From NCBI GenBank assembly GCA_026874595.1, contig CM049322.1, positions 6,991,900 to 7,055,899 of the forward strand: a stretch of 64,000 nucleotides of DNA, in the 5' to 3' direction. This stretch comes from Sipunculus nudus (Eukaryota > Annelida > Sipuncula > Golfingiida > Sipunculidae). The notes under the pieces are model-generated. The model was not told where the DNA came from. It saw only the letters and a program-made list of their open reading frames with translations, and did no database searches. A program made the translations under genes and the position numbers. Shown here piece after piece: positions 24,161-37,163 of this stretch. Numbering within the stretch: position 1 is the stretch's first letter; the number at the start of each line of letters is the position of its first letter.

Positions 24161-24164
24161 TGAA

Positions 24165-24255
24165 CAGACGTCCGGGCGTTTATTTTTTTCATACCCTGCT
24201 TTATCCGGGCGTCTAAACAAGGCCGGCTTCTATTTAAGGCCGGCGTTTATTAAAA
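24165..24255. repeat. CCGGCGTCTATTTAAGG repeat, copy B
   Basis: CCGGGCGTTTATTTTTTTCA and GGCCGGCTTCTATTTAAGGC, CGGCGTTTATTA match the arrangement at 14905-15010. It is a small interspersed or hairpin repeat of unknown class. Confidence 0.4.
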
Positions 24256-24529
24256 AATACATTGTCAGGCTCATCAAACGAACTAAAAATAGAATGAGCT
24301 GAAATAAGTAAACCCGCCCGTCCCTTCTTACGGACACAATTGAAAACATCGGCGGTACACGGATTGTGTTAACGAAATATCCTTAGATGCTTTAGGGATA
24401 TAGGACACGCGCAATTTCCACAACCACGCACCATATTAAGAATTAAGGGGGAATCACAGCGAGAGATTGCAGTTGTCCACAAGAATCTGTCCGCGCAGGC
24501 GTCTTGAAACCAGTTACCCATATGTTTCA

Positions 24530-24985
24530 TGAGGCTGTTCAATTTATTTTACACTACATGCAGTTGGTAACATTGGTTCCCTCTGAACACGGGGAAGCTT
24601 TTTCATTAATTGTTCTCCACGTACAACTGGTAACATCGGTTAAAAGAAATTTCCGGGGGGGGGGGGGGTTGGTACTTATAACGGTCCGTCATTCATTTTC
24701 ATGACACTTTTATCCCGTCAAATATTCAAATGATTCAGCTTAACACAGCGTACTCAAGCGATTTTCTCCTGGTACATACTGAACAAGGGTGGTTCTTCCA
24801 TTAACTGTGCACCCCATACAACTGGTAATATGGGTTCCATCGAAATATGGGGGTTCGGTACGTATAACTGCACTGTGTAATTCGTTTTCATGACATTTTC
24901 CGTCCGACTATTAATTTATTCAGCTTGACACAGCGTATTCAAGCGTTTCCGACCTGGTATATACTGGTATATGACATTTACTGCA
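24530..24985. repeat. Diverged tandem duplication, unit about 190 bp
   Basis: CAACTGGTAACAT..GGTT, GGTACTTATAAC, TTCATTTTCATGACA, TTCAGCTTAACACAGCGTA and CCTGGTACATACTG recur in the same order about 190 bases later (GGTACGTATAAC, TTCGTTTTCATGACA, TTCAGCTTGACACAGCGTA, CCTGGTATATACTG). A partial third unit begins near 24550. A poly-G run sits at 24655-24668. Confidence 0.65.
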
Positions 24986-25589
24986 GGTAACATTACGAAA
25001 TATATAGTTTTGGAAAAGAGTAAATACTATTTAAAACTTTTAAGATTATCTCAGAAGCGTGGTCTTGGTAACAGTGGGGATGCACTTAAAGCGCTTAAAA
25101 ATGAAAACAAGAAACGTAATTTGGCTTGACAGTAGCTACAAATTGTACCGCTCGAAATCATCATATGGTGTCTTCATACGGCAAAAGACTTTTGTGCTAA
25201 TACGTTTTTTTTAACAGTTCTGTTGAACCATCCGTGAGGTAGACTTTCAGACTTGACACAAATGGTACTTTTTTACCCAGCTTGACAGCAGTGATAGTGT
25301 TAGCTTACTCACTGCTGACGTATTTCTGTAGCGTTCATTAGAATCGTTGAATGGCTTTAATCATAATGGACGAATATGGAATAGTTGGTGTCCCTCATGG
25401 AAACAGACATTCACGTAAGATAATCAATGATATATAGGAGAAAAATATATTGTAAAATATATGTAAAACGTCCCACAGGTTATGGGCACGTGACCTTTGA
25501 CCCATGACCTCTTCCCATAAGGATATACATATATATATGAATAAACTGCCCACTAATTTTATTAATATATCTTCCCACAAGGTTGTAGC

Positions 25590-25640
<51 letters not shown>

Positions 25641-25664
25641 TATATATATATATTGTAACAAACT

Positions 25665-25851
25665 TTCCACTTAATCTACAAATATATAGTTCCCCAGAAG
25701 ATCTGACTACAAAAGTGTAATGTACCTCTTCCCAAAAGGAACTTCTATTGTAATAGCTGCATATATTTGTCAATTATTGCCCTGTCATCAAATATGAATT
25801 ATTAATTGTCATGAGGTATATTGGAGAGCTGTTGTTCAGTGTGTGGATTAA
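25665..25851. repeat. Dispersed repeat carrying the piggyBac-like insertion (left flank)
   Basis: From CCACTTAATCTACAAATATA to GGAGAGCTGTTGTTCAG it matches 26995-27179 with a few differences. It ends at TTAA (25848-25851), where the element at 25852-26869 begins. A long (TA)n tract lies just upstream (about 25590-25655). Confidence 0.8.
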
Positions 25852-26869
25852 CAGATTCGCTGCCCAGCCAAATATTCCCCCAGTGCCACAGCCTGCGACA
25901 GTCTCGGGAAGGTCCGGGTGAGTTAGTTCTAGGTGTGAACAGCTGATAACGAGGGTGTGAAGTCCTCCTGGTCCAAGGGCCATAAAACCTGCCCCATGTG
26001 TTATGCACAGAAGGATGTCATAACCCTGTTCGGCCTAATTAGCTAATAAGGGCTACAGCCAGTAAAGACTTCAAAGGAAACAAGCGCAAACAAACAAAGA
26101 TGCGCGTGCTCACATGCATATATATATTTATATGTATATAAATGTATATATATATATATATATATTTATTATCATCAAATTCCTAATATCACTTTATCGA
26201 TCTGGTTAACACATGAGGTTTTGTGTTTCATTCTGGTTAATGATTGCTATAAACAAATACAACGCATGTGCGCACAGATGGCACGGAGGTTATATTGGTA
26301 GGTCAACAGTGAATGATGGTTCGTTTCCACTTGTTGCCTTTCTTTTTTTCCCCTTCATTTTACCAAATTGTATTTTTACTGCAAAAAAAATACTTTTTTG
26401 CCTTTCCTTACGAACAAACTGATTCTACCAAACAATATAATTCTAAAAATTTTATTATCTTATATTACACACGGAACAGAGCTATTAACATACAGAGGTG
26501 ATTGCATGATACAATGGTCTTCGCTTTCGTTTTATTCTAAGGAATAATCCTACACGGAATCCATTTTATACTTCAGCGGGTCATGAACTTATTCAACGAC
26601 AAAGGACGGGAGCCGTAACTGTTTTCACGGTCCCCGACACCTTTCTTGCCTTCCAGTTATCAAGCGCACTGATGAATTTCAAATTATTCCATTTCATGAC
26701 ATGAAACCAATTTATAAATGAACTACTACTCATTTGTGAAGAGATTATTGATAAAATTAAGGGATTTTTTACTGAAAATTGCTGATAAATACATGACGAG
26801 TATACCCGTCATAGGCACTGGGGGAATCAGAAAATATGACGAGTATACTCGTCATAGGCAGCGAAAGTG
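25852..26869. mobile_element. Non-autonomous piggyBac-like element with TTAA target duplication
   Basis: The left end CAGATTCGCTGCC and the right end (inverse) CACTTTCGCTGCC form a 13-bp imperfect inverted repeat, flanked by TTAA at 25848-25851 and 26870-26873. Subterminal palindromes ATGACGAGTATACTCGTCAT and TCCCCCAGTGCC occur near the right end. No transposase frame exists in the 1,018 bp. Overlapping minus frames (25774-26008) are not genes. An empty version of the target lies at 26995-27190. Confidence 0.75.
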
Positions 26870-26994
26870 TTAAAGGCTATCATTCGCCTGAGTGTCAGTG
26901 GTGACAAAATTTATATCAATATATATAAACATATATGTATGTTTTCATCTTACCCGGTTTACCGGCAATTTAGTTATCCTGAGAATCTATAAAC

Positions 26995-27190
26995 TGCCCA
27001 CTAAATCTACAAACATATAGTTCCCTAGAAGATCTGACTACAGGTGTAATGGACCTCTTCCCAAAAGGATCTTAATTGTAATAGTTGTATATATTTGTCA
27101 ATTATTGCCCTGTCATCAAATATTAACTGTTAATTGTTATGAAGTATATTGGAGAGCTGTTGTTCAGAGTGTGGCTTAAAGGCTATCAAT
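26995..27190. repeat. Paralogous empty site of the piggyBac-like insertion
   Basis: The sequence matches 25665-25847 up to TTAA (27176-27179) and then continues AGGCTATCA, exactly as the sequence right of the element at 26874 does. It therefore represents the repeat family before insertion. Confidence 0.75.
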
Positions 27191-27399
27191 ATTTTTCGGT
27201 ATTGGTGCTGTAGCATGAACCGTCCATTGTCGTAGACGGAAGTTTGATGGTGGATCAATGCTTAGTTTAACAGACAACATATATCAAAATTTAGCACAGC
27301 GACAACGCTGTTTTTTATGGGGTGGGGGGGGGGGGTGGGGGTTCTAAGTCCAACTTCTACGACTTGTATCCTTTTGACTTATAGGTTTATCCCATCGTA

Positions 27400-29060
27400 T
27401 TATTTCATATACAGAAAATAAGCCACAGTGACCTTATGTTTTATGGCCAAGGAGACATTAAAATGATATGCCTTAACATTAAGAAAGATATTTCAAGACT
27501 CAACAGTTAAGTTGGTACCCTTTGTGACTTTCTGTGCACTCGAAAATAGGGATTCCCATCGAATTCACAGAATATAGGTCACAGTGACCTAATTTCAGGA
27601 ATCAAACGACCTTGCCCAAGATCCCCTTGGGTATTCAGTTAGAAGATCTTACGGCTAACAAATAAAATTTCTGTCAAGTCTCTTGTCAGGGTGCTTAAAT
27701 TATGTTATTCTTCTATATGTCACCAAATAAGTCATAGTGACATAATTTGATATTTCCAAAACCCTTTACCCAGGACCTTCCTGAATGTAAAATTATAAGA
27801 TACCAGGGCGAATAGATATGTCTGACTCTACGGGTACCAGGTTTCAGCTTTCCAATAAATTTGCCCAGAACCTCCCTGTTTGTACAGTCAGAGGTTTCGA
27901 GGTATAATGGTTACGGCTTGTGCCCTTATAACAGGTGGACCGCTTCATCTGAAGGTCTCAGAAGTATAAAAAAAATGCGTAAAAATTAGATAATAAATAA
28001 AGTTGGCACAACCAGTCCCTAGGAAATGATGAAACTCTCCATGATAAATACGCTTGGAGATAATCATGAAAATCAATGCCCTTGTTATTCAGATACTGGA
28101 GCTTTTGTATCAATTTTTTTTAAATATTCATGGGGCCACCTCTGAGCCCCATGGCTCGGACTATTTAGGTTGAAGTGACAAATTTTTTCCAAGGAGATTA
28201 TTTAATGGTATTCCATGGGTGACCAGTAAGAAAATTCCATGTCCAGCAGTTACGATTTGTGACCTGTTAATGTACTGACGGACAAAGAGTGATCGCTATA
28301 GCACAGCAATGTATATGTGAATGTATATACATGAGATATAATATAATTATCATACCAAAATTATACAGCATCCTTTTCAACCAAAGAGTGTTCAAAAGAG
28401 CTTTATAATGTACATTTTTTAATATAAAATGTTTGAGCAACATAAATGTGCTTTTATGATTAGATCCTGTTATTCTTCAAAAGATCACCAACTTGGTCAA
28501 GGTGACATAATTTGATGTTTCAAAACCATATACCCCGGAGCTTCCTGAATGAAAAATTATAAGATTCTAGGACGAATGGATATGTCTGATCCTACGGGTG
28601 ATCAAAAACGTGATTTCTGATCATAACATGATTCCTGCGACTAGTTAGAACATATTTCACCATTAATTAATTTCAGATTTCAGAGATTTGCCAAGGACCT
28701 ACCTTTTAAAAGTACAGTTTGAAGTCTCTAGGTCAAATGGATACAATTTGTGCATTGTCTGGCTTTCTGGGTGGTAAAAATCATTTTTTTGTCTAGTCAC
28801 TAACAGAAAATAGGTCATCTTGAAATTTTCATATAAGAAATTTGTCTAGAATCTCCTTGGATGTACAGTTAAAAGTTTTGAGGTATAATGGTTATGGTTT
28901 GTGCAGGCCGCTTCATCTAAAGATCTCAAAAGTAGCGAAAATGATGCGTAAAAATTGGTACACCCAGTCTTCAAATTTAATTACCAAATGTATAAAGCAC
29001 CCTTTAAACCAAGGAGTGCTCAAAAGAGCTATACAATGTACATTTCATATGAAATGTTAA
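27400..29060 (+). repeat. Diverged tandem array, unit about 155 bp, with AGGTCAnnnTGACCT palindromes
   Basis: Units are marked by sequences such as TAGGTCACAGTGACCTAATT, TTCAGG..TCCAAGG, TTGCCCAGGACCTCC and ACAGTTAGAAG. Recognisable boundaries fall near 27420, 27576, 27728 and, more diverged, 28498 and 28808. The 3' end of one segment (28260-28310) has GGACAAAGAGTGATCGCTAT like other members. The stretch 28380-28440 is duplicated near 28995-29055. The same family is at 45120-46118. Small frames here (28842-29060) are not genes. Confidence 0.7.
27576..27590. promoter_or_regulatory. Perfect palindromic AGGTCACAGTGACCT (estrogen-response-element type)
   Basis: The 15-mer is two inverted AGGTCA half-sites with a 3-base spacer, the consensus form for steroid/estrogen-receptor binding and identical to the classic vitellogenin-type site. 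It lies in a repeat unit; function is unproven. Confidence 0.45.
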
Positions 29061-30076
29061 CATAAAACATTTACAGCTGAATTTCCACATACACATTATC
29101 CAAGACTAAATCTTATGCAACATGTGCTTTCCTTATTAAAGTATATCTTGGAAGAACTCTTGGTTTTGTCAAGGATTACATTGTTTATTTTTGCTAGGAT
29201 ATTAGCAATTGTCCGAGCGGGTAATTTCTTTTTCTTTTAATTTCTAAAGCTATAGACTTCTTGGCATATTCTTGTTTTTAATACTGCATTCCAACTCTTT
29301 GAAGAAGACCTTGTTTTCTTATTTGGTTCATCTTTTTCTGTTGATCTTACCTGTACCTGCATAAGGCATAGCAAAATTATAAATTTGAATCTGTCTGATA
29401 TAAATATTTAAAACTGCTTGAGTTGTGTACAGATGTCTTGAAACCTCTCTAACATACTGTTAAAATATGATATGTCGCTATAAGTTAATCAGGTCTGCAG
29501 ACTATTTATATGAATTCTGAATTTAAATTCAGATTTCAAAGGGGCTGATATTTGATAGTCGGACATCTTTCACAGATGCCAATCTTCAAGAAAATTTTAC
29601 AGCATGGTTCATGATTCAGACAGAAAACCTGTTTTGCATAGCTGGTATGCCTAGTCAGGTCCTTAATTAAAGTGTAGGATTTACCTTCGATAAACTAAAG
29701 AAGACAATTTGATATACGTGCATTATACAGGTGTCTACTTTGGTGAGCTTAAATAACTAAAACCTTTCCTGCAGAAACCTCTACTTGTTAAATAAACATT
29801 AAATATAAACAAATAACAATTTGATTTCAAATGAAATCAGCTTAAAAAGTTCAATGTGAGCCCAGTTTTGCAAAGCACCATCATAAACACAATTTCAACT
29901 TTTTCATATTTAATTTAATAATTGAAATAAAATGCGGTAAAAAAATCAAAATTTTCCATTTTCAAATGGGCATAAACTAAGTGTGATAAGCAAGTTAAAA
30001 CAGGCCAATTAGGTATACACTGTATCCCCACTGGGTAATATATGAAACTTGTGAATTGAAACAAGGGAATAAATAA

Positions 30077-33000
30077 ACAAGGGACCCATGGGTCACTGTG
30101 CTCAGCTGAAGTTGACCTGGAAGGTAAAAATCTTAAAAATTGTATAAACTGGAGATAAAGTCTGAGAGGAAGAGGTAATATAGGCCATAGTTGGTTGAGA
30201 TCATTGAAGAAATTGTTGCAAATAATATTTTGTGATCTGACTATGTGTTTCGTAATGTTGGAACTGATACATAAAAGCAGTTTGAGAATATAACATTTAT
30301 ACTATTACCATGATCATTGCTTGGCGTTTTGATAAGCTGTTGAAAATTCAGCAGTTTATACATTTGTTCAATTAGATCCTATTTTTTTATTAAACCATTT
30401 TTTTTTCAATTTAATAAAATGTAAACAGTTGCAATAAAGTTCCCAGTCCATAGTTGGAAAAACTTGGTGGGTGCGGTTTGGTGATAATGACTGGAGTTAC
30501 AACACCTCTGTATATATTTTCTTTACTGAATAAATTTTATGCAGTTGCACTATAACTATTTCCCCCCTTTTTTCTATAAAATATATATTTTTTTTAAATT
30601 TGCAAAACAATGAATTACTTGTTTCAGATTTCACATTTCTAAAGTGCACCTTTAATTATCCATGATTTGGCTAATGCATTATCAAATTATGCCTACTGAT
30701 GGATTTAATTATATTTTAATTAAATGATTTAAATGGAAAATAATTTCTTTATTGCTACATTACCACAATATGGCATCTTCTGGATTACTTCATGAATTAC
30801 TTTTTCAAGAAAAGTTTTGTACATTGGGATGGAAACAGCTTTACAATTAATGAAATACAGTTCAAGCAATAACAATTATTGCAATACACTTTGGTGGAGG
30901 GGGGGGGGGGGGCATGAGAATAACTTTACATCTGTGACAGCAGGGGTGCTCGCCCAGTGTTGCATCACTAAAAAGGTTACCCGGGCAGGGCTGTAGTGAC
31001 CAGAATTGGGAGGCCTGGAGCATTCACAATGCAGATAAACACAAAGGAGCTTCTGAAAAAAAATAACTAGCCTACTTTTTAGGTTTTTCTTTAAATTTCA
31101 GAATATAACAGGTAAAATACTTTCCTGCTGTGAAAATTAAATAAATGTAATTACCGGTAAAAAAGTACCATGATCAAAGTTGGGAAAATAGTTGGTACTG
31201 ATTTTATATTGATGTTAATACCTTTAAATAAGGGACCTATGGGTCACGGCGCTCAGCTGTTATATAAGATCACAAAATACAATTTGGAAGAGAGGGTAGA
31301 CAAATGCTGGTTTTGTGTGGTAAAATAAGCTGTATTATGAGATGATGGTGTTTAGCTCAAGTTATGAATAATTTGGATAAAGAGAAGGAAGAGGATTGAT
31401 GTCATTTATATTATTTACATTTGGAAAATGGAAAGCTATTGTCACACAGGTTTTGACTTGGCCTATAACTTTATCTAAATTGCAGTACAAGTATTAAAAA
31501 AGTCCACTTTATTAGTTATCATGCTTTTTACAAACAATTAACTGTTATTCAATCATTACAGGTTATCCCTACGCCAGAGTAGCACAAGCACAAATGATAT
31601 GAGTATAGCTATTTATTAAAAATTAAATGCAATTATTGTGCCAAATCTAATTTTAATTAAGAAGATAACAATATCATCTGATTTTTTTAAATAATATAAT
31701 TTAAATAAATGATAATTAAAATAATTATATAAAATGTATTCATAAATGCATCCATGAATACATTTTGAAGTATTTGCATTTGTATCAAAATATTGTCTTT
31801 TAACATGTATTCATTGTATTTATATTCATTGAATTATTGAGTATTAGTATTCATATTTAGATAAATTTGTAAAGTATCCACCCAATGTCTTGTATTTATT
31901 CAGATTCAGTCAAACAAAATTGTTGAGAATCCAGGATGTAAATTTCACAAATTTAAATAACGATCAAAAGTACCTATATTTATGGTTTTATTTTTACATT
32001 AAAAAATAAAACATTTATATTCGCTTTTGAATACTTTTACATCAGTTTACACACTAAACATACCCTTATGATAATAATTTATATTATACACATCATAATG
32101 AGAACTTATCTAAGATATTTTTTTTATCACATCTGAATTTTTTTTTTAAACATGTATCAGAAAAAAAGCTATGAAACTAATACATGTGTAAAAATAACCC
32201 AAGGATCAGATCCAGAACACCCAATATCTTATACAAGGAGCAAACTGGAGATGGGAATGTTTAATTTTATTAACTGAAATAAACGATCCATACAACATAA
32301 GCACTTGCAAGGTAATTCCCTGTTATTCATTAACTATATCAAATTCCTTCTCCATTCATGTTCCTTAAAGTTGTTATTATAAACCAATACAAATTTATTC
32401 AATATTTGTTTATTTTTATTTATTTGGCAAAAACAACTACTAGAGGAGGGGAGTTGGACACCTTGAGCCTGTTGTAGCCAGCCAGTTCTTGGCTGCCCAG
32501 TATTCCCCGCTTCATTTGTGCATAATTAGCTTGAAAGGCCAACAAGAGTGACATTCAGGTGACTGAAGAGGGGCTTCTGATCCAGCCTAGGTGTGACATG
32601 GTCTTATAACACTTTACTAAAAGTTACAGTTTGTTGTCAATTCCTTTAAAATTTCAGAATTTAGAAGATGAAACCCTTATGCGTGCATGATATGAAAATT
32701 AAATCAACAGTGTTTACAGTGCCAAAACCTGATTCTATATTTATGCTAATACCACAAAATTTGCAAATTTCAGATCTAATTTTCGGTTTACAACTGAATC
32801 TTGATTAAATTGAGTTATATCCCTGAAAAAAGTCTCTAACTTCAACATTTCTCATGTTAAATGAGTAAATATATTTCCCGAATTTTTAGAAAGTGCATTA
32901 TGTTCGGGCCCATAACTTCAAGAAATTAAAAAATACTGTCATAATTTCCGGTATGTACATAGAAAATATATGGAGAATATCCATAATAAATATAATCAAA

Positions 33001-33578
33001 AACGGGCATGTGGTTTTAATATTAGGCAGTCTTGAAGTCTGACATTGGGTTTTTAATGGAAAATTGTTTTTTCCTTAATATCTCGAAAGAACAAAGTCAT
33101 AGTGACCCAATGTTCAGTATGGTTGGAGGTTTTGGGGATATCTAACTGTATGCCGACTTCAATACGTGCCGGTTTAACAGACGGAGGGACAGATGGACGG
33201 ACAGCCGACGGACAAAGGACCATCACTATATTTAAATTACGAAAATTATATAATTAAGATTTAATTTTGGGTATACAATCATGTTAACTGAGTACATATC
33301 TTTCCAGATTTTTTAATAATGTGCATTATGTTTGGGACCGTAACTTCTATAAATTACGTAAATCTGACCAAATTTATGGTACATAGGAACTATATAGGGA
33401 AATGTGTATGGTAAATATAAAGAAAAACAGATAAGTGGTTTTGATATTAGCAGTATGCCAAATTTTGGATTCGTGGGTCTAACAGTTTCAAAACGTGCCA
33501 GTCTAATGGACAGGCAGACAACGGACAATCCACCATAACGATAGCTCAGATGACCTATAGTCAGCTAAGCTGAAAATG
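30077..33578 (+). repeat. Long member(s) of the same repeat family
   Basis: The left edge is GGGACCCATGGGTCACTGTG-CTCAGCTGAAGTTGACC, and a second left-edge motif appears at about 31228. The right edge is GACGGACAAAGGACCATCAC and, at 33537-33578, a hairpin TAGCTCAGATGAC...GTCAGCTAAGCTGAAA. Segment 32700-32930 is matched in inverse orientation by 51100-51330. No coding frame is evident; minus frame 33313-33528 is translation of the repeat. A poly-G run is at 30896-30912. Confidence 0.55.
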
Positions 33579-34078
33579 GCCCAACACCCTGATCCTCATG
33601 TATCTGGGCTGAGGCCACAAGAGAACAATTACAATGATAATTTGCAAATTTTATATACCTTGAATATATCCTAAATACTTTCTCTATATCATCAGAGTTT
33701 GAGAATACTGTAGACTCGAGTGGACCCCTTTCCAAAAATTCAACAGTCCACTTCAGGTTCTTGGGCAGACGAGCGACTGAGACCCGACAAAACTATCAAC
33801 TAAATAAGACTGATACCACCATCGACATTAAAATATCAAGACATTGCTCGTATAAGACTGGTATGATTTATATATAAAGTTTATTTATTTAAAAAGTTGA
33901 TGAATGTAGGGCTCATTGAGTAGTAGTTGAGGAAAATAATACACATCTATCTTAACAATCTTAATATGCATTATGGTATCCTCAGTGGCATATGATTAAC
34001 TAAAACGGAAAAGGAGCCAGTATTTGCAGTAAAAGAACAGTGGGGATATTTCAGACAAGATACACCAAACCAATGTTG

Positions 34079-34127
<49 letters not shown>

Positions 34128-34142
34128 ATATATATTTATGTA

Positions 34143-34197
<55 letters not shown>

Positions 34198-34606
34198 CTC
34201 TGAAGAAAAACAACACTGTTAATTCACAACAGACTGTTTCACGGGATGCGACCCGATCATCAGGTGAATGTGGTTAGAATGAAGCTAACGTCGTGGTTTG
34301 AAAAGCCGAGACTATACGAGATTACGAGATTATGCTTTGTGCGATTCGGGTCGGGGGGGGGGGGGGCATGTGAAAGACTGACACTGATCCTATTGTTCTC
34401 GGGTGCACAATAGGAATGGTCGGGGTACACGTGCGATACTGGAACATATATATATATATATATATATTTATAATTTTAATAGAATGATATTGTTTTAATG
34501 CCATTATTGTCAAAATGTTATATAGAGTGTTCAACCAGAAAACCTTAGACAAACAAAATGACATGTCTATATAAATATATATATAACTATATGCAGATTA
34601 ACTTAC
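33579..34606. other. Gap after the PARP catalytic exon; microsatellite
   Basis: A (TA)n/(TG)n compound tract fills about 34080-34196 and a poly-G run is at 34352-34366. I searched the minus strand for the next PARP catalytic exon (H-G-T motif) here and did not find it. Confidence 0.45.
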
Positions 34607-37123
34607 ACACTGTAGAGCTGCCACAGTATTGGGTTTTGTGCTCGTAACAAGCGAGTAATCTGAGCCCTGGGGGTATACATTGTCTGATGAAACACTCCCT
34701 CTACCTCCTTGTATTCTGGGTGAGATTGTGGAATTTCCACCAACCTGAAGTTCTGCAAATACAGGTCACAAAAACAGGTGGTCAGACATTATTATTATTA
34801 AAAAAATAATAAAATTTATTAAATAAGAACATATTAAGATGAATATCTGAATGAAAGTTGATTACCTTTATACATAAAAGTCAGTATAATTATTGTTAAC
34901 ATTCTTATATGGGCATTATATATTCCACTCTATGTTTACCTACTGTTCAGAATAAAATCATTCTAATTCATCAGAATTATTTGACTAGCACTCATGCCTC
35001 TTTCCTACTTTGCAAGCAAGTCCTGATCTATGCAGTCCATCTGAGAGCATTTCCTCCTTCGTTGTCAATGATGTTTTATCAATTCTTATCCGTTAATGTC
35101 AGCTATTTCTCAAAATTAAAAATTAGTTTACAAAAGTATATTTTGTCAATCAGGAACATGGCTGATTCTTAGGACAATATTAGGACAACTGCAATTTGTC
35201 TTAAAGTGTTCATCATGGGCCCGATTGATGATAAAATTGCATACTTTCAGGAGCAAACACAGTGACCACTGCGACTTTCATAGGACGAGACGGTGGATGG
35301 ATTAAATTGGGGCACATAGGGATATAACAGAAAGTGCCATAACAGAAATCACCCCTCCCCAGCACCACCATTCCCTAATCAGCCTGAGAAGTGACAGCTG
35401 GAATGTCCATAACCCCTTTTTCTGAAAATTAGATACGATTTATTTTAATTAACAACTGGGATTCCTGTCAGAACTGTAATGGTAACTGTCAGAAGATTCA
35501 TACAAATGTACAAAGGTATTGAAAATAAGGTTTTGGTGACAGATAAGAATAAAATTCAGAGTAAAGGTTTATCTGCGGTTCTTTATTTTATATATCCTAC
35601 TCAATTTCTGTATCCTATCCAACTCAATTTTTTGTCAGACATCATGTGATTTATCCATTGCATGAGACTATATTTGGTATGATTACCTCATTTTTGTCCA
35701 TAAATTCCCAATGAGGAGGCAGCATAGGATCTAATGGCGGGGACAAGTCTTCGCCCTGATTGCAATCATTATAATCACCGTCTTCCTCATCGTCGTTTAC
35801 ATTGCCCATGCTCAGGTCCAGCACATCACCTCTGCCGGCCGGACCAGACCCAACAACATCAGCCAACAGCGCTGGCAACACCTTCTGTATCTCTCCTAAG
35901 ATATCACACAGAACTGGGTAGTTATTTCTTAATCCACACTAAAACCCTGTTATATGTGCATTTCCTAGTGATTATCAAAATGTCGTCACAGTCATTATCT
36001 GAAGCAACCCATGGTTGCAGACACCCTGCGTAAGCTATGCTGTATAAAGAAACATCCTATGGAGTGATATGCTCCGATTTCCTGTGAGTGTGATTGACGG
36101 TTGTAGGGAATTGTAGTGCAGGAAACCATTGGAAATGAACTTTGCTCTAGTGCGCAGTACATCCGTTTCTAAATCATGTGACCTCTGGCCTAATTATTTT
36201 TTTTGCAAAAATCAAACTGAGAAAAATATATGTAAATATTCATAATGAGTATCATAAAAGTCCAACACCATAATCACTTTTGATTAACTTTGACCCAATT
36301 ATTTGGAAATATTATTGGTGTGCGAAATAATCGATTTATCGATAATCAGTCTTTCATAATTGGTTAAGTTGGAGACATTCTTTTTGTATAATCAAACTCA
36401 AAAGATTATATTAAACACACAAGGAAGTCATGCTATCCTGATAATTTTTTTTATTCTGTCAGAGATATGTGGAAAATGGGACAAAAAACAAAAAACAGTA
36501 TTCAAATGTAACTTTGTATTACATAATGGATTTTCCAAACGAGGCGGGGAAATTGGCCTTGTGACGTCTGCCACTGATCAGGTTAGAACTACAAAGCATT
36601 TGTTTGTGTTCATGGGTCTGTGGATGACATAGTGAATGAATATATATACAGTGAAACCTTGTTGTGTCGAATTCAAAGGGACTGGTGAATTTACTTCGAT
36701 ACATCCGGAGTTCGAGACAACCGATGTTCATTATATTCAACCTTCTTCAGCCTCGATTATAATCGATAAATACTGCACATGTATAGGGCCTATATTATAT
36801 AGTTCTCACTAATGTTGTATATAAAATGTTTTATTAATAATAAAAACACAGTGGAGGAAGTGTAAATCACTGCATAGTATATAAAGGAGCTGCTGAAAGT
36901 TTATGTGTCAATATCTAGTTTCTATGTTCACCAGTGGACAGATACGAAAATATAAAGAGAGAGGGGCACACATCTACTTTGTTAAGATAATGCTTCGAAA
37001 GAAAGTTGAAGGCAAAGAACTGATACTAGTAACTGAATCGATTTAGGCCCCTCTCAGTTAAAAGGCCCAAAAATAAAACAGCTAGATATTTTTTTATTGA
37101 AAATATAAATTAGTGATTGAAAG

Positions 37124-37163
<40 letters not shown>

